Source of the DNA: Micavibrio sp. UBA2137
GTDB lineage: Bacteria; Pseudomonadota; Alphaproteobacteria; Micavibrionales; Micavibrionaceae
DNA: 64,000 bases
Assembly (NCBI GenBank): GCA_002328415.1
Contig: DCXL01000004.1
Location: 186,001-250,000, forward strand
Direction: 5' to 3'
How positions within the stretch are numbered: position 1 is the stretch's first letter; every line of letters begins with the position of its first letter. The notes beneath the pieces are model-generated. The model did no database searches. It saw only the letters and a program-made list of their open reading frames with translations, and was not told the DNA's origin. The position numbers and the translations under genes were made by a program. Of this stretch, positions 26,452 to 34,618 are shown piece by piece.

Positions 26452-27240
26452 TTGAGCTCACCACATCGCCCGCAAACGTCCTTTTACGGCTATCTGCATA
26501 TGCTGCAGATATGGTTTTGTGATGTGATTGTAACCGATGACGTTTCCAAATTGGATGCAATGGCGCCTGTCTATCTTGAACGTTTTAAAGATATTTCCAA
26601 ATCAGCCTCCAATGACATGCGTGAGGATGGCGAGGTTCTTTTTTCAGAATTACAAAAATCCTTTGAAGCTTTTAGAGCGGGCAAGGGAGATGCAAAAGAG
26701 GTCTTTTCGGATGCGTTTGAGGCGGTCATGGCACTACTCTACAGTTTTGCAGAAACACAAGAAATTGAAGAATTGATTGATAGTGCCGAGGGGACTTTTT
26801 CGGAGCTTATCATAGATTATAAACGTGAAATGGAGCGCTTCTCACGTGAAGGTAAGCCTTTCTGTATCGCTTATTTGCGTCCCGATGGGGCAAAAATAAG
26901 CCTTTTAAATAGCTCTGCCCTTTTTAATGCAGCGAAACAGCAATTGCGTGGCTTTGATACGGTTTATTTTTCCAATGATAAAAAAGATGTCATTTTATTG
27001 CTCAAACAAACTGACAAAAATGGTGCTGTCCGCTTTCTAAAAAGGCTTTTGGGGCTACAGCAAGAAAATGCAGCAAGTTTTTCAGGAATTGTGCATGAAT
27101 GTGTTACAGGAGAACCTTTAGAGGATGCTCTGAAAAACATTATGTTTGAAATGACTTCTATCGACGAAGAGGCAGAAGGTGTAATTGATGTTTTACGCGA
27201 TTTGTCACCTTTACAAAGACATCTAAAAACAGTTCAATAA
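26452..27240 (+). CDS. Unknown protein with a degenerate GGDEF-like domain
   Basis: A 262-residue soluble protein beginning at a TTG, supported by AAGGAGAG seven bases upstream. Residues 1-120 are helical and unrecognised. Residues 125-235 follow the pattern of a diguanylate-cyclase domain: PFCIAYLRPDGAK, QQLRGFDTVYF, VILLLKQTDKNGAVRFLKRLL and EPLEDALKNIMFEM. The GGDEF signature itself is replaced by SNDKKDV, so it would not make c-di-GMP (inference). It probably forms an operon with the histidine kinase gene 35 bases downstream and may be its signalling partner. Confidence 0.65.
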   Translation: MSSPHRPQTSFYGYLHMLQIWFCDVIVTDDVSKLDAMAPVYLERFKDISKSASNDMREDGEVLFSELQKSFEAFRAGKGDAKEVFSDAFEAVMALLYSFAETQEIEELIDSAEGTFSELIIDYKREMERFSREGKPFCIAYLRPDGAKISLLNSSALFNAAKQQLRGFDTVYFSNDKKDVILLLKQTDKNGAVRFLKRLLGLQQENAASFSGIVHECVTGEPLEDALKNIMFEMTSIDEEAEGVIDVLRDLSPLQRHLKTVQ

Positions 27241-27275
27241 AATATTATTTTAAAGGCGATAAAAGGGCAATCCCA

Positions 27276-28817
27276 TTGACTGACATTGATCATAAAATCT
27301 TATTTGAGGCCATGCCAGTCCCGCGTTTTTTGGTAAAACCTGCGGAAAATGGACATTATACAATCGTTGAATGCAATCAGCGCGCGCTCGAATATTTCTC
27401 AAAGAAAAAAGAAAATATTATAGGCAAGCCAATGTCAGACTATATTGACAGTGAAAACGCGCGCCACTTTGAGCAAGCTTTCGAAGTATGTATGAAACAA
27501 AAAGTCCCTGTAACAATTCAGGCGCTGCCATCCTTTCCAGGTGGTATCCGTGTTTATGGTTTTTGGATAAACCCGCTTCTGGATATTACAGGTGAGGCGC
27601 AGCTCATAGATGTGATGGCACAGGCTGATACGGCCGATGATTCCATTCTGCAACGGGAGCGTGATGATGCGATTTCGCTTCTAACATCTATTTTTGATGT
27701 GTCAGAGGTCTCTATTATTGTGACAGATCACCACAGACGCATTGTGCGTGTGAATGACAGCTTTATCCGTGCCTTTGGTTGGAGGCGTGATGATATTATC
27801 GGTGAGGAGTTTTCTTTCCTTGTTGCTGAAGATGAGCGCGATTTAGCCATCCGTAATCATGATCGCATGATTGAAAGCGGTATGCGGTCCTCTGGTGAAA
27901 TGAAGATTGTGCGTAAAGATGGCGCGATTGCCAACGCGCTTTTCACAACGGCAACGCTCGAGCTTTCACAACGCAGGCGTTTTCAGGTGGCAACAATCAT
28001 GGATATTACCTTGCGTAAGCAGATGGAGGTCTCCTTGCGTATGGCTAAGGAAAGGGCTGATGCCGCCAACAATGCTAAATCTAGCTTCTTGGCCAATATG
28101 TCGCATGAATTGCGTACACCACTCAATGCGATTATCGGCTTTTCGGAAATTATGATGAACGAGACATTCGGAAAGCTAGGCAGTGATAAATATGGCGAGT
28201 ATCTAGGCGATATTCACCTAAGTGCGCGTCATTTGCTTGAGATTATTAACGAAGTGCTAGATATGTCCAAGATTGAGGCGGGCCGCGTTGATTTGGATGA
28301 ACAACCCTATGTTATCCGTGATTTGCTAATATCTGTGACGCGCATGATGACTTCGCGTGCGATGAGTAGTAAGGTCGAAATGGATTGCGATATAGAGGAA
28401 AACCTACCCGGGCTTGTGTCTGACCCGCGCCTTATCCGTCAAGTGTTTATCAATTTGGTGTCTAATGCCATTAAGTTCTCTAAGGAGAGCGGCACAGTTT
28501 ACATCCGTGCCTTCATGCAAAATGATGGTGATATGGTTGTCACCGTTCAGGATGAGGGGATAGGTATTCCCGAAGATAAAATTCAGGAGGCACTTGAGCC
28601 TTTTGGTCAGATTACAGATTCGCAACATGCCAAGGAACAACAGGGTACAGGTTTGGGATTGCCTTTGGCCAAGGCCATGGTTGAATTACATGGCGGGACA
28701 TTGGGGCTAACATCCTCTCCAGAAAAGGGGACAACAGTGACTGTGACATTCCCCGAACGCCGCGTTATTCCGCTGCGCAAATCAGAAACGCAAAAAATAG
28801 ACGCACAGAATTCTTAA
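27276..28817 (+). CDS. PAS-domain sensor histidine kinase
   Basis: A 513-residue cytosolic hybrid-free sensor kinase with no membrane segment. Two PAS domains (about 8-110 and 129-245) precede a HisKA dimerisation domain with the phospho-acceptor His277 in ANMSHELRTPLNAI, and an ATPase domain with N box NLVSNAIKFSK, G1 DEGIGIPED and G2 GTGLGLPLAK. This layout resembles PleC/DivJ-type kinases of alphaproteobacteria. No response regulator gene is adjacent. The start is a TTG with AGGG upstream; the upstream partner is the degenerate GGDEF-like gene and the downstream neighbour is a DUF1491 gene 5 bases on. Confidence 0.9.
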   Translation: MTDIDHKILFEAMPVPRFLVKPAENGHYTIVECNQRALEYFSKKKENIIGKPMSDYIDSENARHFEQAFEVCMKQKVPVTIQALPSFPGGIRVYGFWINPLLDITGEAQLIDVMAQADTADDSILQRERDDAISLLTSIFDVSEVSIIVTDHHRRIVRVNDSFIRAFGWRRDDIIGEEFSFLVAEDERDLAIRNHDRMIESGMRSSGEMKIVRKDGAIANALFTTATLELSQRRRFQVATIMDITLRKQMEVSLRMAKERADAANNAKSSFLANMSHELRTPLNAIIGFSEIMMNETFGKLGSDKYGEYLGDIHLSARHLLEIINEVLDMSKIEAGRVDLDEQPYVIRDLLISVTRMMTSRAMSSKVEMDCDIEENLPGLVSDPRLIRQVFINLVSNAIKFSKESGTVYIRAFMQNDGDMVVTVQDEGIGIPEDKIQEALEPFGQITDSQHAKEQQGTGLGLPLAKAMVELHGGTLGLTSSPEKGTTVTVTFPERRVIPLRKSETQKIDAQNS

Positions 28818-28822
28818 AAATC

Positions 28823-29164
28823 ATGGATGATGTCCAGCTACAAACGGCTCTTTGGGTTGATTTGGTGACAACGCGCTGTCAGCAAGAAGGTCTGTTTGTC
28901 ACCTTTATCAATAAGGGAGCGCCTTATACGGGAACCATACTTCTTAAGCTGAATGGGCAGGGCAATGGCTTTCGCCTGCTGACACAAGTGCGCGATATAG
29001 ATGGTGCCTTAGGGTGGATGCACGCCCTGGACGAAGAAGAGGTTGAAGAAAATCAAATTGATGCCTATATTCGCCGTGCATTAGACCGTGACCCAGATAT
29101 CTGGGTTATCGAGATTGAAGATAAAACATTGACGAACCCCTTTGAAGGCAAACTCATTGAGTAA
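28823..29164 (+). CDS. DUF1491 family protein
   Basis: A 113-residue soluble protein with the DUF1491 pattern: TTRCQQEGLFVTFINKG, GTILLKLNG and a C-terminal acidic part with DRDPDIWVIEIED. Function is unknown. It lies between the kinase and prfC, overlapping the prfC start by 8 bases. Confidence 0.8.
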   Translation: MDDVQLQTALWVDLVTTRCQQEGLFVTFINKGAPYTGTILLKLNGQGNGFRLLTQVRDIDGALGWMHALDEEEVEENQIDAYIRRALDRDPDIWVIEIEDKTLTNPFEGKLIE

Positions 29165-30731
29165 TTTAGACAAAATTCTGGAAGATCGACGTACTTTCGC
29201 GATTATTTCCCACCCTGATGCGGGTAAAACGACATTGACTGAAAAGCTGTTGCTTTTTGGCGGTGCGATTCAGCTTGCCGGTGAGGTGAAGGCCAAAGGT
29301 GATCGCCGCCGTGCACGTTCCGACTGGATGAAGGTGGAGCAAGAGCGTGGTATCTCTGTGGCGTCCTCTGTCATGACATTTGAATATGACGATATTACCT
29401 TCAACTTGCTTGATACACCAGGTCACGAGGATTTCTCTGAAGATACCTATCGTACATTGACCGCTGTTGATAGCGCCATCATGGTCATTGATTGCGCCAA
29501 GGGTATTGAACAACAAACGCTGAAACTGTTCGAGGTGTGCCGTTTGCGTGATATTCCGATTATCACCTTCGTTAACAAGATGGACCGTGATGGACAGGAT
29601 GTCTTTACGCTTATGGACGAGATTGAGAAGAAACTCGCCCTTGATGTGACGCCAGCTTCATGGCCCATTGGTATGGGACGAGATTTTAAAGGTTGCTATG
29701 ATTTGCTCAATGACAGGCTTGTCCTTTTTGACCGTGGGCAGGGTGGAAAACTGGCTGAATCAATTACCTGCGAAGGTGTAGATGACCCAAAATTAGCCGA
29801 TTTGCTTCCTGCAGACCAGCTTGAACAATTACGTGAGGAGGTCGAAATGGTGCGCGAGCTTTGCCCTGATTTTGACCGCCAAAGCTATTCTGAGGGCCAT
29901 CTAACTCCCATTTATTTCGGGAGCGCGATTAACAATTTCGGTGTGCGTGAATTGCTGGGCGGTTTAAAGGCCTTTGCCCCGTCACCGCGCGCGCAAAAAA
30001 CAGAGGAACGTGTTGTTGAGCCAACAGAAAATAAGGTTACAGGTTTTGTGTTCAAAATTCAGGCCAATATGGACCCAAAACACCGTGACCGTATTGCCTT
30101 TACGCGCATTTGTAGTGGTACTTTCAAGCGCGGCATGAAATTGAAACATTCACGCACGGGCAAAATGATTTCCATTCATTCACCACAACTATTCTTGGCC
30201 CAGGACCGTGAAATGGCAGAGGAAGCCTATGCGGGTGATATTATTGGTATTCCAAACCATGGAGGTCTGCGTATTGGGGATGTTCTAACAGAAGGTGAGG
30301 ATTTAACCTTCACAGGCATTCCGTCCTTTGCCCCTGAATATATGCAACGCGCGATACCTGATGACCCGATGAAGGCCAAGCATTTGGGACAAGCTCTTCA
30401 ACAACTGGCAGAGGAGGGCGTTGCGCGTGTCTTTAAGCCCTTACTCGATTCACATTGGATTGTGGGTGTTGTTGGCCCATTGCAATTTGAGGTTCTCGCC
30501 GACCGTATTCGCACCGAATATAATATCCCTGTGCATTTTGAGAGTGTTGCGCTTCATACAGCGCGTTGGATAGAAGGTGACCCGAAGAAGGTGAAGGCCT
30601 TTATCGATTCAAACCGTGTGGCGATTGCTAACGACCATGATGAGGATCCAGTTTTCCTCGCACGTAATGCTTGGCATCTCGACGATGTGAAAGAGAAATA
30701 TAAGGATATAACGTTTTTAGCTACACGATAG
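29157..30731 (+). CDS. prfC: Peptide chain release factor 3
   Basis: RF3 is the GTPase that recycles RF1 and RF2 from the ribosome. The 524-residue protein has the G1 loop ISHPDAGKTTL, the G2 region RGISVASSV, G3 DTPGHEDFSEDTYR and G4 FVNKMDRD, followed by the RF3-specific KIQANMDPKHRDR and VGPLQFEV. I chose the TTG at 29157 because GAAGG lies 8 bases upstream and family members start close to RRTFAIISHP; a TTG five codons earlier is the alternative. It overlaps the DUF1491 gene by 8 bases and ends the four-gene series. Confidence 0.96.
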   Translation: MSNLDKILEDRRTFAIISHPDAGKTTLTEKLLLFGGAIQLAGEVKAKGDRRRARSDWMKVEQERGISVASSVMTFEYDDITFNLLDTPGHEDFSEDTYRTLTAVDSAIMVIDCAKGIEQQTLKLFEVCRLRDIPIITFVNKMDRDGQDVFTLMDEIEKKLALDVTPASWPIGMGRDFKGCYDLLNDRLVLFDRGQGGKLAESITCEGVDDPKLADLLPADQLEQLREEVEMVRELCPDFDRQSYSEGHLTPIYFGSAINNFGVRELLGGLKAFAPSPRAQKTEERVVEPTENKVTGFVFKIQANMDPKHRDRIAFTRICSGTFKRGMKLKHSRTGKMISIHSPQLFLAQDREMAEEAYAGDIIGIPNHGGLRIGDVLTEGEDLTFTGIPSFAPEYMQRAIPDDPMKAKHLGQALQQLAEEGVARVFKPLLDSHWIVGVVGPLQFEVLADRIRTEYNIPVHFESVALHTARWIEGDPKKVKAFIDSNRVAIANDHDEDPVFLARNAWHLDDVKEKYKDITFLATR

Positions 30732-30753
30732 GCTGCTAGGCAAATTCAGTGAG

Positions 30754-30779
30754 GAAACACCTGACATATCAAGTGTTTC
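30754..30779 (+). terminator. Inverted repeat after prfC, possible terminator
   Basis: GAAACAC (30754-30760) and GTGTTTC (30773-30779) form a perfect 7-bp stem around a 12-base loop, 22 bases after the prfC stop. There is no T run, so it may be a weak terminator or an mRNA-stabilising hairpin. Confidence 0.4.
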
Positions 30780-30889
30780 ACTACTCAATTTAAGCTTGGC
30801 AATATCGGCTGCGTTTTCATTAAACTTTGAGTACATATTTTAACGCTATCATTTAAAGATTAGTTTTCTCTTAAAATCGGCAAAAAGGC

Positions 30890-30938
30890 TTGATTTTCCC
30901 TAGAAAAAGACGATATAAACCGTACGAAATTAGTACGG
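30890..30938 (+). promoter_or_regulatory. suf operon promoter with operator-like inverted repeat
   Basis: TTGATT (30890-30895) and TATAAA (30914-30919) are spaced by 18 bases. The inverted repeat CCGTAC-N7-GTACGG (30920-30925 and 30933-30938) immediately follows the -10 and covers the expected start site, where the Rrf2 regulator encoded next could bind and repress. AGGAG at 30942-30946 is the ribosome site for that gene. Confidence 0.65.
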
Positions 30939-30950
30939 ATTAGGAGCGTC

Positions 30951-31349
30951 ATGCTTAAATTGTCGAAAATGGCAGATTACGGGATCGTGATTTTGGCTTA
31001 TATGAGCCAGAACCCTGCGTGTTTGTCCTCGACTCAAATTGCTGAAAATACCCATATTCCCGAAGCAACAGTCTCTAAAATCCTCAAGCTTTTAAATAAT
31101 GGTGGCATTGTCACCTCGACACGTGGCGCAAACGGGGGTTATCAAATCATTGAAAAGGCGCAGGATATATCGGCGGCTAAGATTATCGAGGCAATTGATG
31201 GGCCAGTTGAGTTGACATCGTGCGTTGAGGGAAGTCATTCTACATGCCAGATTGCCGCTACCTGCCAGCTCAATGGACGTTGGCAAAAGATAAATGGTGC
31301 TGTAAGAGGAGCGCTCGATAGTTTGACCCTGAAGGATTTTGTGGCATGA
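30951..31349 (+). CDS. Rrf2-family SUF operon regulator
   Basis: A 132-residue winged-helix regulator of the IscR/Rrf2 family. The N-terminal DNA-binding part has IPEATVSKILKLLNNGGIVTSTRGANGGY. Three cysteines, C91, C99 and C105, can hold an Fe-S cluster; the spacing C-X7-C-X5-C differs from E. coli IscR (X5, X5), and the IscR ligand His is Asn108 or nearby. It is the first gene of the suf operon, overlaps sufB by 4 bases, and probably represses its own promoter when clusters are sufficient (inference). Confidence 0.92.
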   Translation: MLKLSKMADYGIVILAYMSQNPACLSSTQIAENTHIPEATVSKILKLLNNGGIVTSTRGANGGYQIIEKAQDISAAKIIEAIDGPVELTSCVEGSHSTCQIAATCQLNGRWQKINGAVRGALDSLTLKDFVA

Positions 31350-32821
31350 GCAGTAATAACGCACGTATCAGTAAAGAAACGATTGAATCCGTAGAGGCGC
31401 TTAACAAATACGAGGCTGGGTTTATTACGGATATTGAAAGTGATAAAGCACCAAAAGGCTTAAGCGAAGACATTGTCCGCTTTATTTCAGCGAAGAAAAA
31501 TGAGCCTGAATGGATGCTCGAAGCGCGCCTGAAGGCCTATCGTCATTGGTTGACGATGCCTGAACCCAAATGGGCAAAGGTCGATTTTCCTGAAATTGAT
31601 TATCAAGATGCCTATTATTATGCTGCGCCAAAGCAGGCGGGTGACGGGCCTAAATCACTGGATGAGGTTGACCCGAAACTGCTCGAAACGTATGAGAAAC
31701 TGGGTATTCCTTTGCGTGAGCAGGAAATGCTTGCAGGTGTGCAGAATGTTGCCGTGGACGTTGTTTTTGACTCCGTGTCTGTTGCAACAACCTTTAAGGC
31801 AAAGCTGAAGGAGGCAGGCGTTATTTTCTGCTCGATATCAGAGGCCATTCAGGATCATCCAGAGCTCGTTAAAAAATATATGGGCTCTGTCGTGCCTTAT
31901 TATGATAACAAACATGCTTGTTTAAACGCGGCTGTCTTTACCGATGGGTCATTTGTGTACATTCCCGAGGGCGTGCATTGCCCGATGGAGCTGTCCACTT
32001 ACTTCCGCATTAACGAGCTGAACACAGGGCAATTTGAGCGCACACTGATTATTGCAGAGAAGGGTGCGTATGTATCGTACTTAGAGGGCTGTACCGCGCC
32101 CATGCGTGACGAGCGTCAATTACACGCCGCTGTGGTTGAGCTTGTCGCACAGGAAGATGCAGAGATTAAATACTCCACCGTTCAAAACTGGTATCCAGGC
32201 GATGAGGACGGTAAGGGCGGTATTTACAATTTCGTGACCAAGCGCGGGCTTTGCGCGGGTGCGCGGTCAAAGATTTCATGGACTCAAGTGGAAACAGGCT
32301 CGGCGATTACGTGGAAATATCCATCCTGCATTTTGAAGGGCGATTATTCACAAGGCGAATTTTATTCGGTTGCTATTACCAATAACCGTCAGCAGGCCGA
32401 TACAGGCACGAAAATGGTGCATATGGGTAAGGGCACACGCTCGCGCATTATCGCCAAGGGGATCAGCGCAGGCCATTCGGATAGTACCTATCGCGGACAG
32501 GTGAAAATTCTGGGTGGGGCGGAAGGCGCGCGTAACTTCACGCAATGCGACTCGCTTCTCATTGGTAACCAATGTGGTGCGCATACGGTGCCATACATTG
32601 AATGTAAGAATAAAAGTGCGCAACTAGAGCATGAGGCAACGACCTCTAAAATCAGCGAGGATCAGCTTTTTTATTGCCGTCAGCGTGGTATTGACGAGGA
32701 AGCAGCGCTCGCGCTTATTGTGAACGGTTTCTGCCGTGAGGTGATGCAACATCTGCCAATGGAATTCGCCGTGGAAGCGCAAAAACTGATAGGTATCAGC
32801 CTAGAGGGGAGTGTTGGGTAA
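31346..32821 (+). CDS. sufB: Fe-S cluster assembly scaffold SufB
   Basis: SufB is the scaffold subunit of SufBCD on which nascent clusters form. The 491-residue length matches the family. Typical stretches are VPYYDNKHACLNAAVF, YLEGCTAPM, GARSKISWTQVETGSAITWKYPS, and the C-terminal CRQRGIDEEAALALIVNGF. It overlaps the regulator gene by ATGA and is coupled (TAATG) to the unknown gene that follows. Confidence 0.97.
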   Translation: MSSNNARISKETIESVEALNKYEAGFITDIESDKAPKGLSEDIVRFISAKKNEPEWMLEARLKAYRHWLTMPEPKWAKVDFPEIDYQDAYYYAAPKQAGDGPKSLDEVDPKLLETYEKLGIPLREQEMLAGVQNVAVDVVFDSVSVATTFKAKLKEAGVIFCSISEAIQDHPELVKKYMGSVVPYYDNKHACLNAAVFTDGSFVYIPEGVHCPMELSTYFRINELNTGQFERTLIIAEKGAYVSYLEGCTAPMRDERQLHAAVVELVAQEDAEIKYSTVQNWYPGDEDGKGGIYNFVTKRGLCAGARSKISWTQVETGSAITWKYPSCILKGDYSQGEFYSVAITNNRQQADTGTKMVHMGKGTRSRIIAKGISAGHSDSTYRGQVKILGGAEGARNFTQCDSLLIGNQCGAHTVPYIECKNKSAQLEHEATTSKISEDQLFYCRQRGIDEEAALALIVNGFCREVMQHLPMEFAVEAQKLIGISLEGSVG

Positions 32822-33381
32822 TGGAAGATAAATTGGCGGATGCAATGATAGGTTTGACAGTGGCGATAATATTACTATTGGCTAAGTCGACCTTTCAAAT
32901 ATGGCATTCTTGGAAAATGCGTAATGAGGAACAAATTAAAATTGAATCACTCATAATTATTCAAATGAAAACGTATTTAGTAAGTTTGAAGGCTTGCAAA
33001 GGTAATTATGAAAAGTGCCTAAAGCGTGATGATTTTATATTTAAAATCAACGGGGTTTTTAGTATAGCAACTGTTACCGAACTGATTATTCCAAAGTTAT
33101 TAGATGACTATAAATTTTTGTCACAAGTCTCTGTTGAGTTTATGGATTATCTTTCTCAGATAACTTTTCATAGTTCTGTTCTTAAAAAGTTTTGCCTTCA
33201 AATGATTTCCACCAATGACGATGATTATGTTGAAGATTTTTTGGCTTTAAAATGTGAGAAAGAAAAAAATTCCAGGATAGAGCTTAGGGAAAGCATTTTT
33301 GATAATGGCAAAAACTTATATAAGTCAACTGTTAGTGCAGTAGAAGACCTCTTGGAAAACTATGAGGTTAAGGAAAAATAA
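32821..33381 (+). CDS. Membrane-anchored protein of unknown function inside the suf operon
   Basis: A 186-residue protein with one N-terminal hydrophobic segment (about 9-28, MIGLTVAIILLLAKSTFQIW) and a long cytoplasmic, helical, Lys/Glu-rich remainder. I recognise no family; the four or so cysteines lack an obvious cluster-binding motif. It is coupled to both neighbours by single-base TAATG overlaps, so it is certainly part of the transcript. Its A+T content and Lys/Ile/Asn-rich composition are higher than those of the suf genes, suggesting recent acquisition. Confidence 0.7.
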   Translation: MEDKLADAMIGLTVAIILLLAKSTFQIWHSWKMRNEEQIKIESLIIIQMKTYLVSLKACKGNYEKCLKRDDFIFKINGVFSIATVTELIIPKLLDDYKFLSQVSVEFMDYLSQITFHSSVLKKFCLQMISTNDDDYVEDFLALKCEKEKNSRIELRESIFDNGKNLYKSTVSAVEDLLENYEVKEK

Positions 33382-33869
33382 TGAAAAATTTTATTACTTA
33401 CAGAGACGCGACAATTGATGACGCAGAAACAATTTTTGCGTTTATTCAGGAGTTGGCGGAATATGAGAAGCTCTCGCATGAGGTCGTGGCAAGTGTTGAT
33501 GATTTGAAGCGTACCATGTTTGGTGAAAAGTCTTACGCCTTTGCTGTTTTGGCCGAGCTTGAGGGTGAGGCCGTGGGCGTAGCAATTTGCTTCTATAATT
33601 ATTCAACCTTCCAGTGCAAACCAGGGATTTACTTGGAAGATTTGTACGTACAAGAGGCGCATCGTAATAAGGGTATTGGCAAAGGATTCTTCAAATATCT
33701 TGCTGAACGCGCTGTACGTGAGGACTGTGGCCGCATTCAATGGTGGGTGCTTGATTGGAACGAGCCATCTATAGAATTTTACAAGAAGCTTGGTGCGGTC
33801 GCGATGGATGAATGGACAGTCTTTCGCGTTGAAGGCGAACAAATTAAAACATTGGTAGAAACATTATGA
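33381..33869 (+). CDS. GNAT N-acetyltransferase, diamine-acetyltransferase-like
   Basis: A 162-residue GNAT enzyme that would transfer acetyl from acetyl-CoA to an amine. The acetyl-CoA loop RNKGIGKG follows LEDLYVQEAH, and WNEPSIEFYKKLGA near the C terminus is the segment shared with spermidine/spermine acetyltransferases (SSAT). Substrate is not certain. It overlaps sufC by 4 bases; a GNAT gene in this position is not part of the core Suf machinery. Confidence 0.88.
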   Translation: MKNFITYRDATIDDAETIFAFIQELAEYEKLSHEVVASVDDLKRTMFGEKSYAFAVLAELEGEAVGVAICFYNYSTFQCKPGIYLEDLYVQEAHRNKGIGKGFFKYLAERAVREDCGRIQWWVLDWNEPSIEFYKKLGAVAMDEWTVFRVEGEQIKTLVETL

Positions 33870-34618
33870 TTAAAATCGAAAATTTACATGCGGAAGTACA
33901 AGGCAAGGAAATCTTAAAAGGGTTTGACCTTGATATTAATCTAGGTGAAGTACATGCCATTATGGGTCCCAATGGAGCGGGGAAATCAACCTTGTCTTAT
34001 GTGCTTTCAGGGCGTGAAGGGTATGAGGTTACACAAGGCTCTGTCACTATGAACGGTGTTGATATACTGGCGCTTGAGCCAGAGGAGCGTGCCGTTGCAG
34101 GTTTGTTTCTTGCATTCCAATATCCTGTCGAAATTCCAGGTGTACAGATGACAACGTTCTTGAAAGAGGCGGTCAATGCCAAACGCACAGCCAATGGGGA
34201 AGAGCCACTGGACGCACTAGGTTTCCTAAAACTGATGAAGGGCGCGCAAAAAGAGCTGAACATGTCAGATGATATGTTGAAACGTGCGGTTAATGTTGGG
34301 TTTTCAGGAGGCGAGAAGAAGCGTAATGAGGTGCTTCAAATGGCGATGCTCAAGCCTGATTTCATTGTTATGGATGAAACAGACAGTGGGTTGGACATTG
34401 ACGCGCTAAAGACCGTTTCTGACGGCGTAAACGCTTTGCGTGATGATAAGCGTGCGTTTCTCGTGATTACGCATTATCAGCGCTTGCTCGACTATATTAA
34501 GCCCGATGTCGTGCATATCATGGCGCAAGGGCGCATTGTGAAGAGCGGTGATGCAACTCTTGCGCTTGAGCTTGAAGAGAAGGGCTATAGCGACTTTATC
34601 GGAGGAGAGGCAGCCTAA
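33866..34618 (+). CDS. sufC: Fe-S cluster assembly ATPase SufC
   Basis: SufC is the ABC-type ATPase of the SufBCD complex. In 250 residues it has Walker A GPNGAGKST, the signature SGGEKKRNE and Walker B FIVMDETDSGLD, with the Suf-specific AFQYPVEIPG. It is coupled to the GNAT gene upstream (4-base overlap) and to sufD downstream (TAATG). Confidence 0.97.
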   Translation: MIKIENLHAEVQGKEILKGFDLDINLGEVHAIMGPNGAGKSTLSYVLSGREGYEVTQGSVTMNGVDILALEPEERAVAGLFLAFQYPVEIPGVQMTTFLKEAVNAKRTANGEEPLDALGFLKLMKGAQKELNMSDDMLKRAVNVGFSGGEKKRNEVLQMAMLKPDFIVMDETDSGLDIDALKTVSDGVNALRDDKRAFLVITHYQRLLDYIKPDVVHIMAQGRIVKSGDATLALELEEKGYSDFIGGEAA

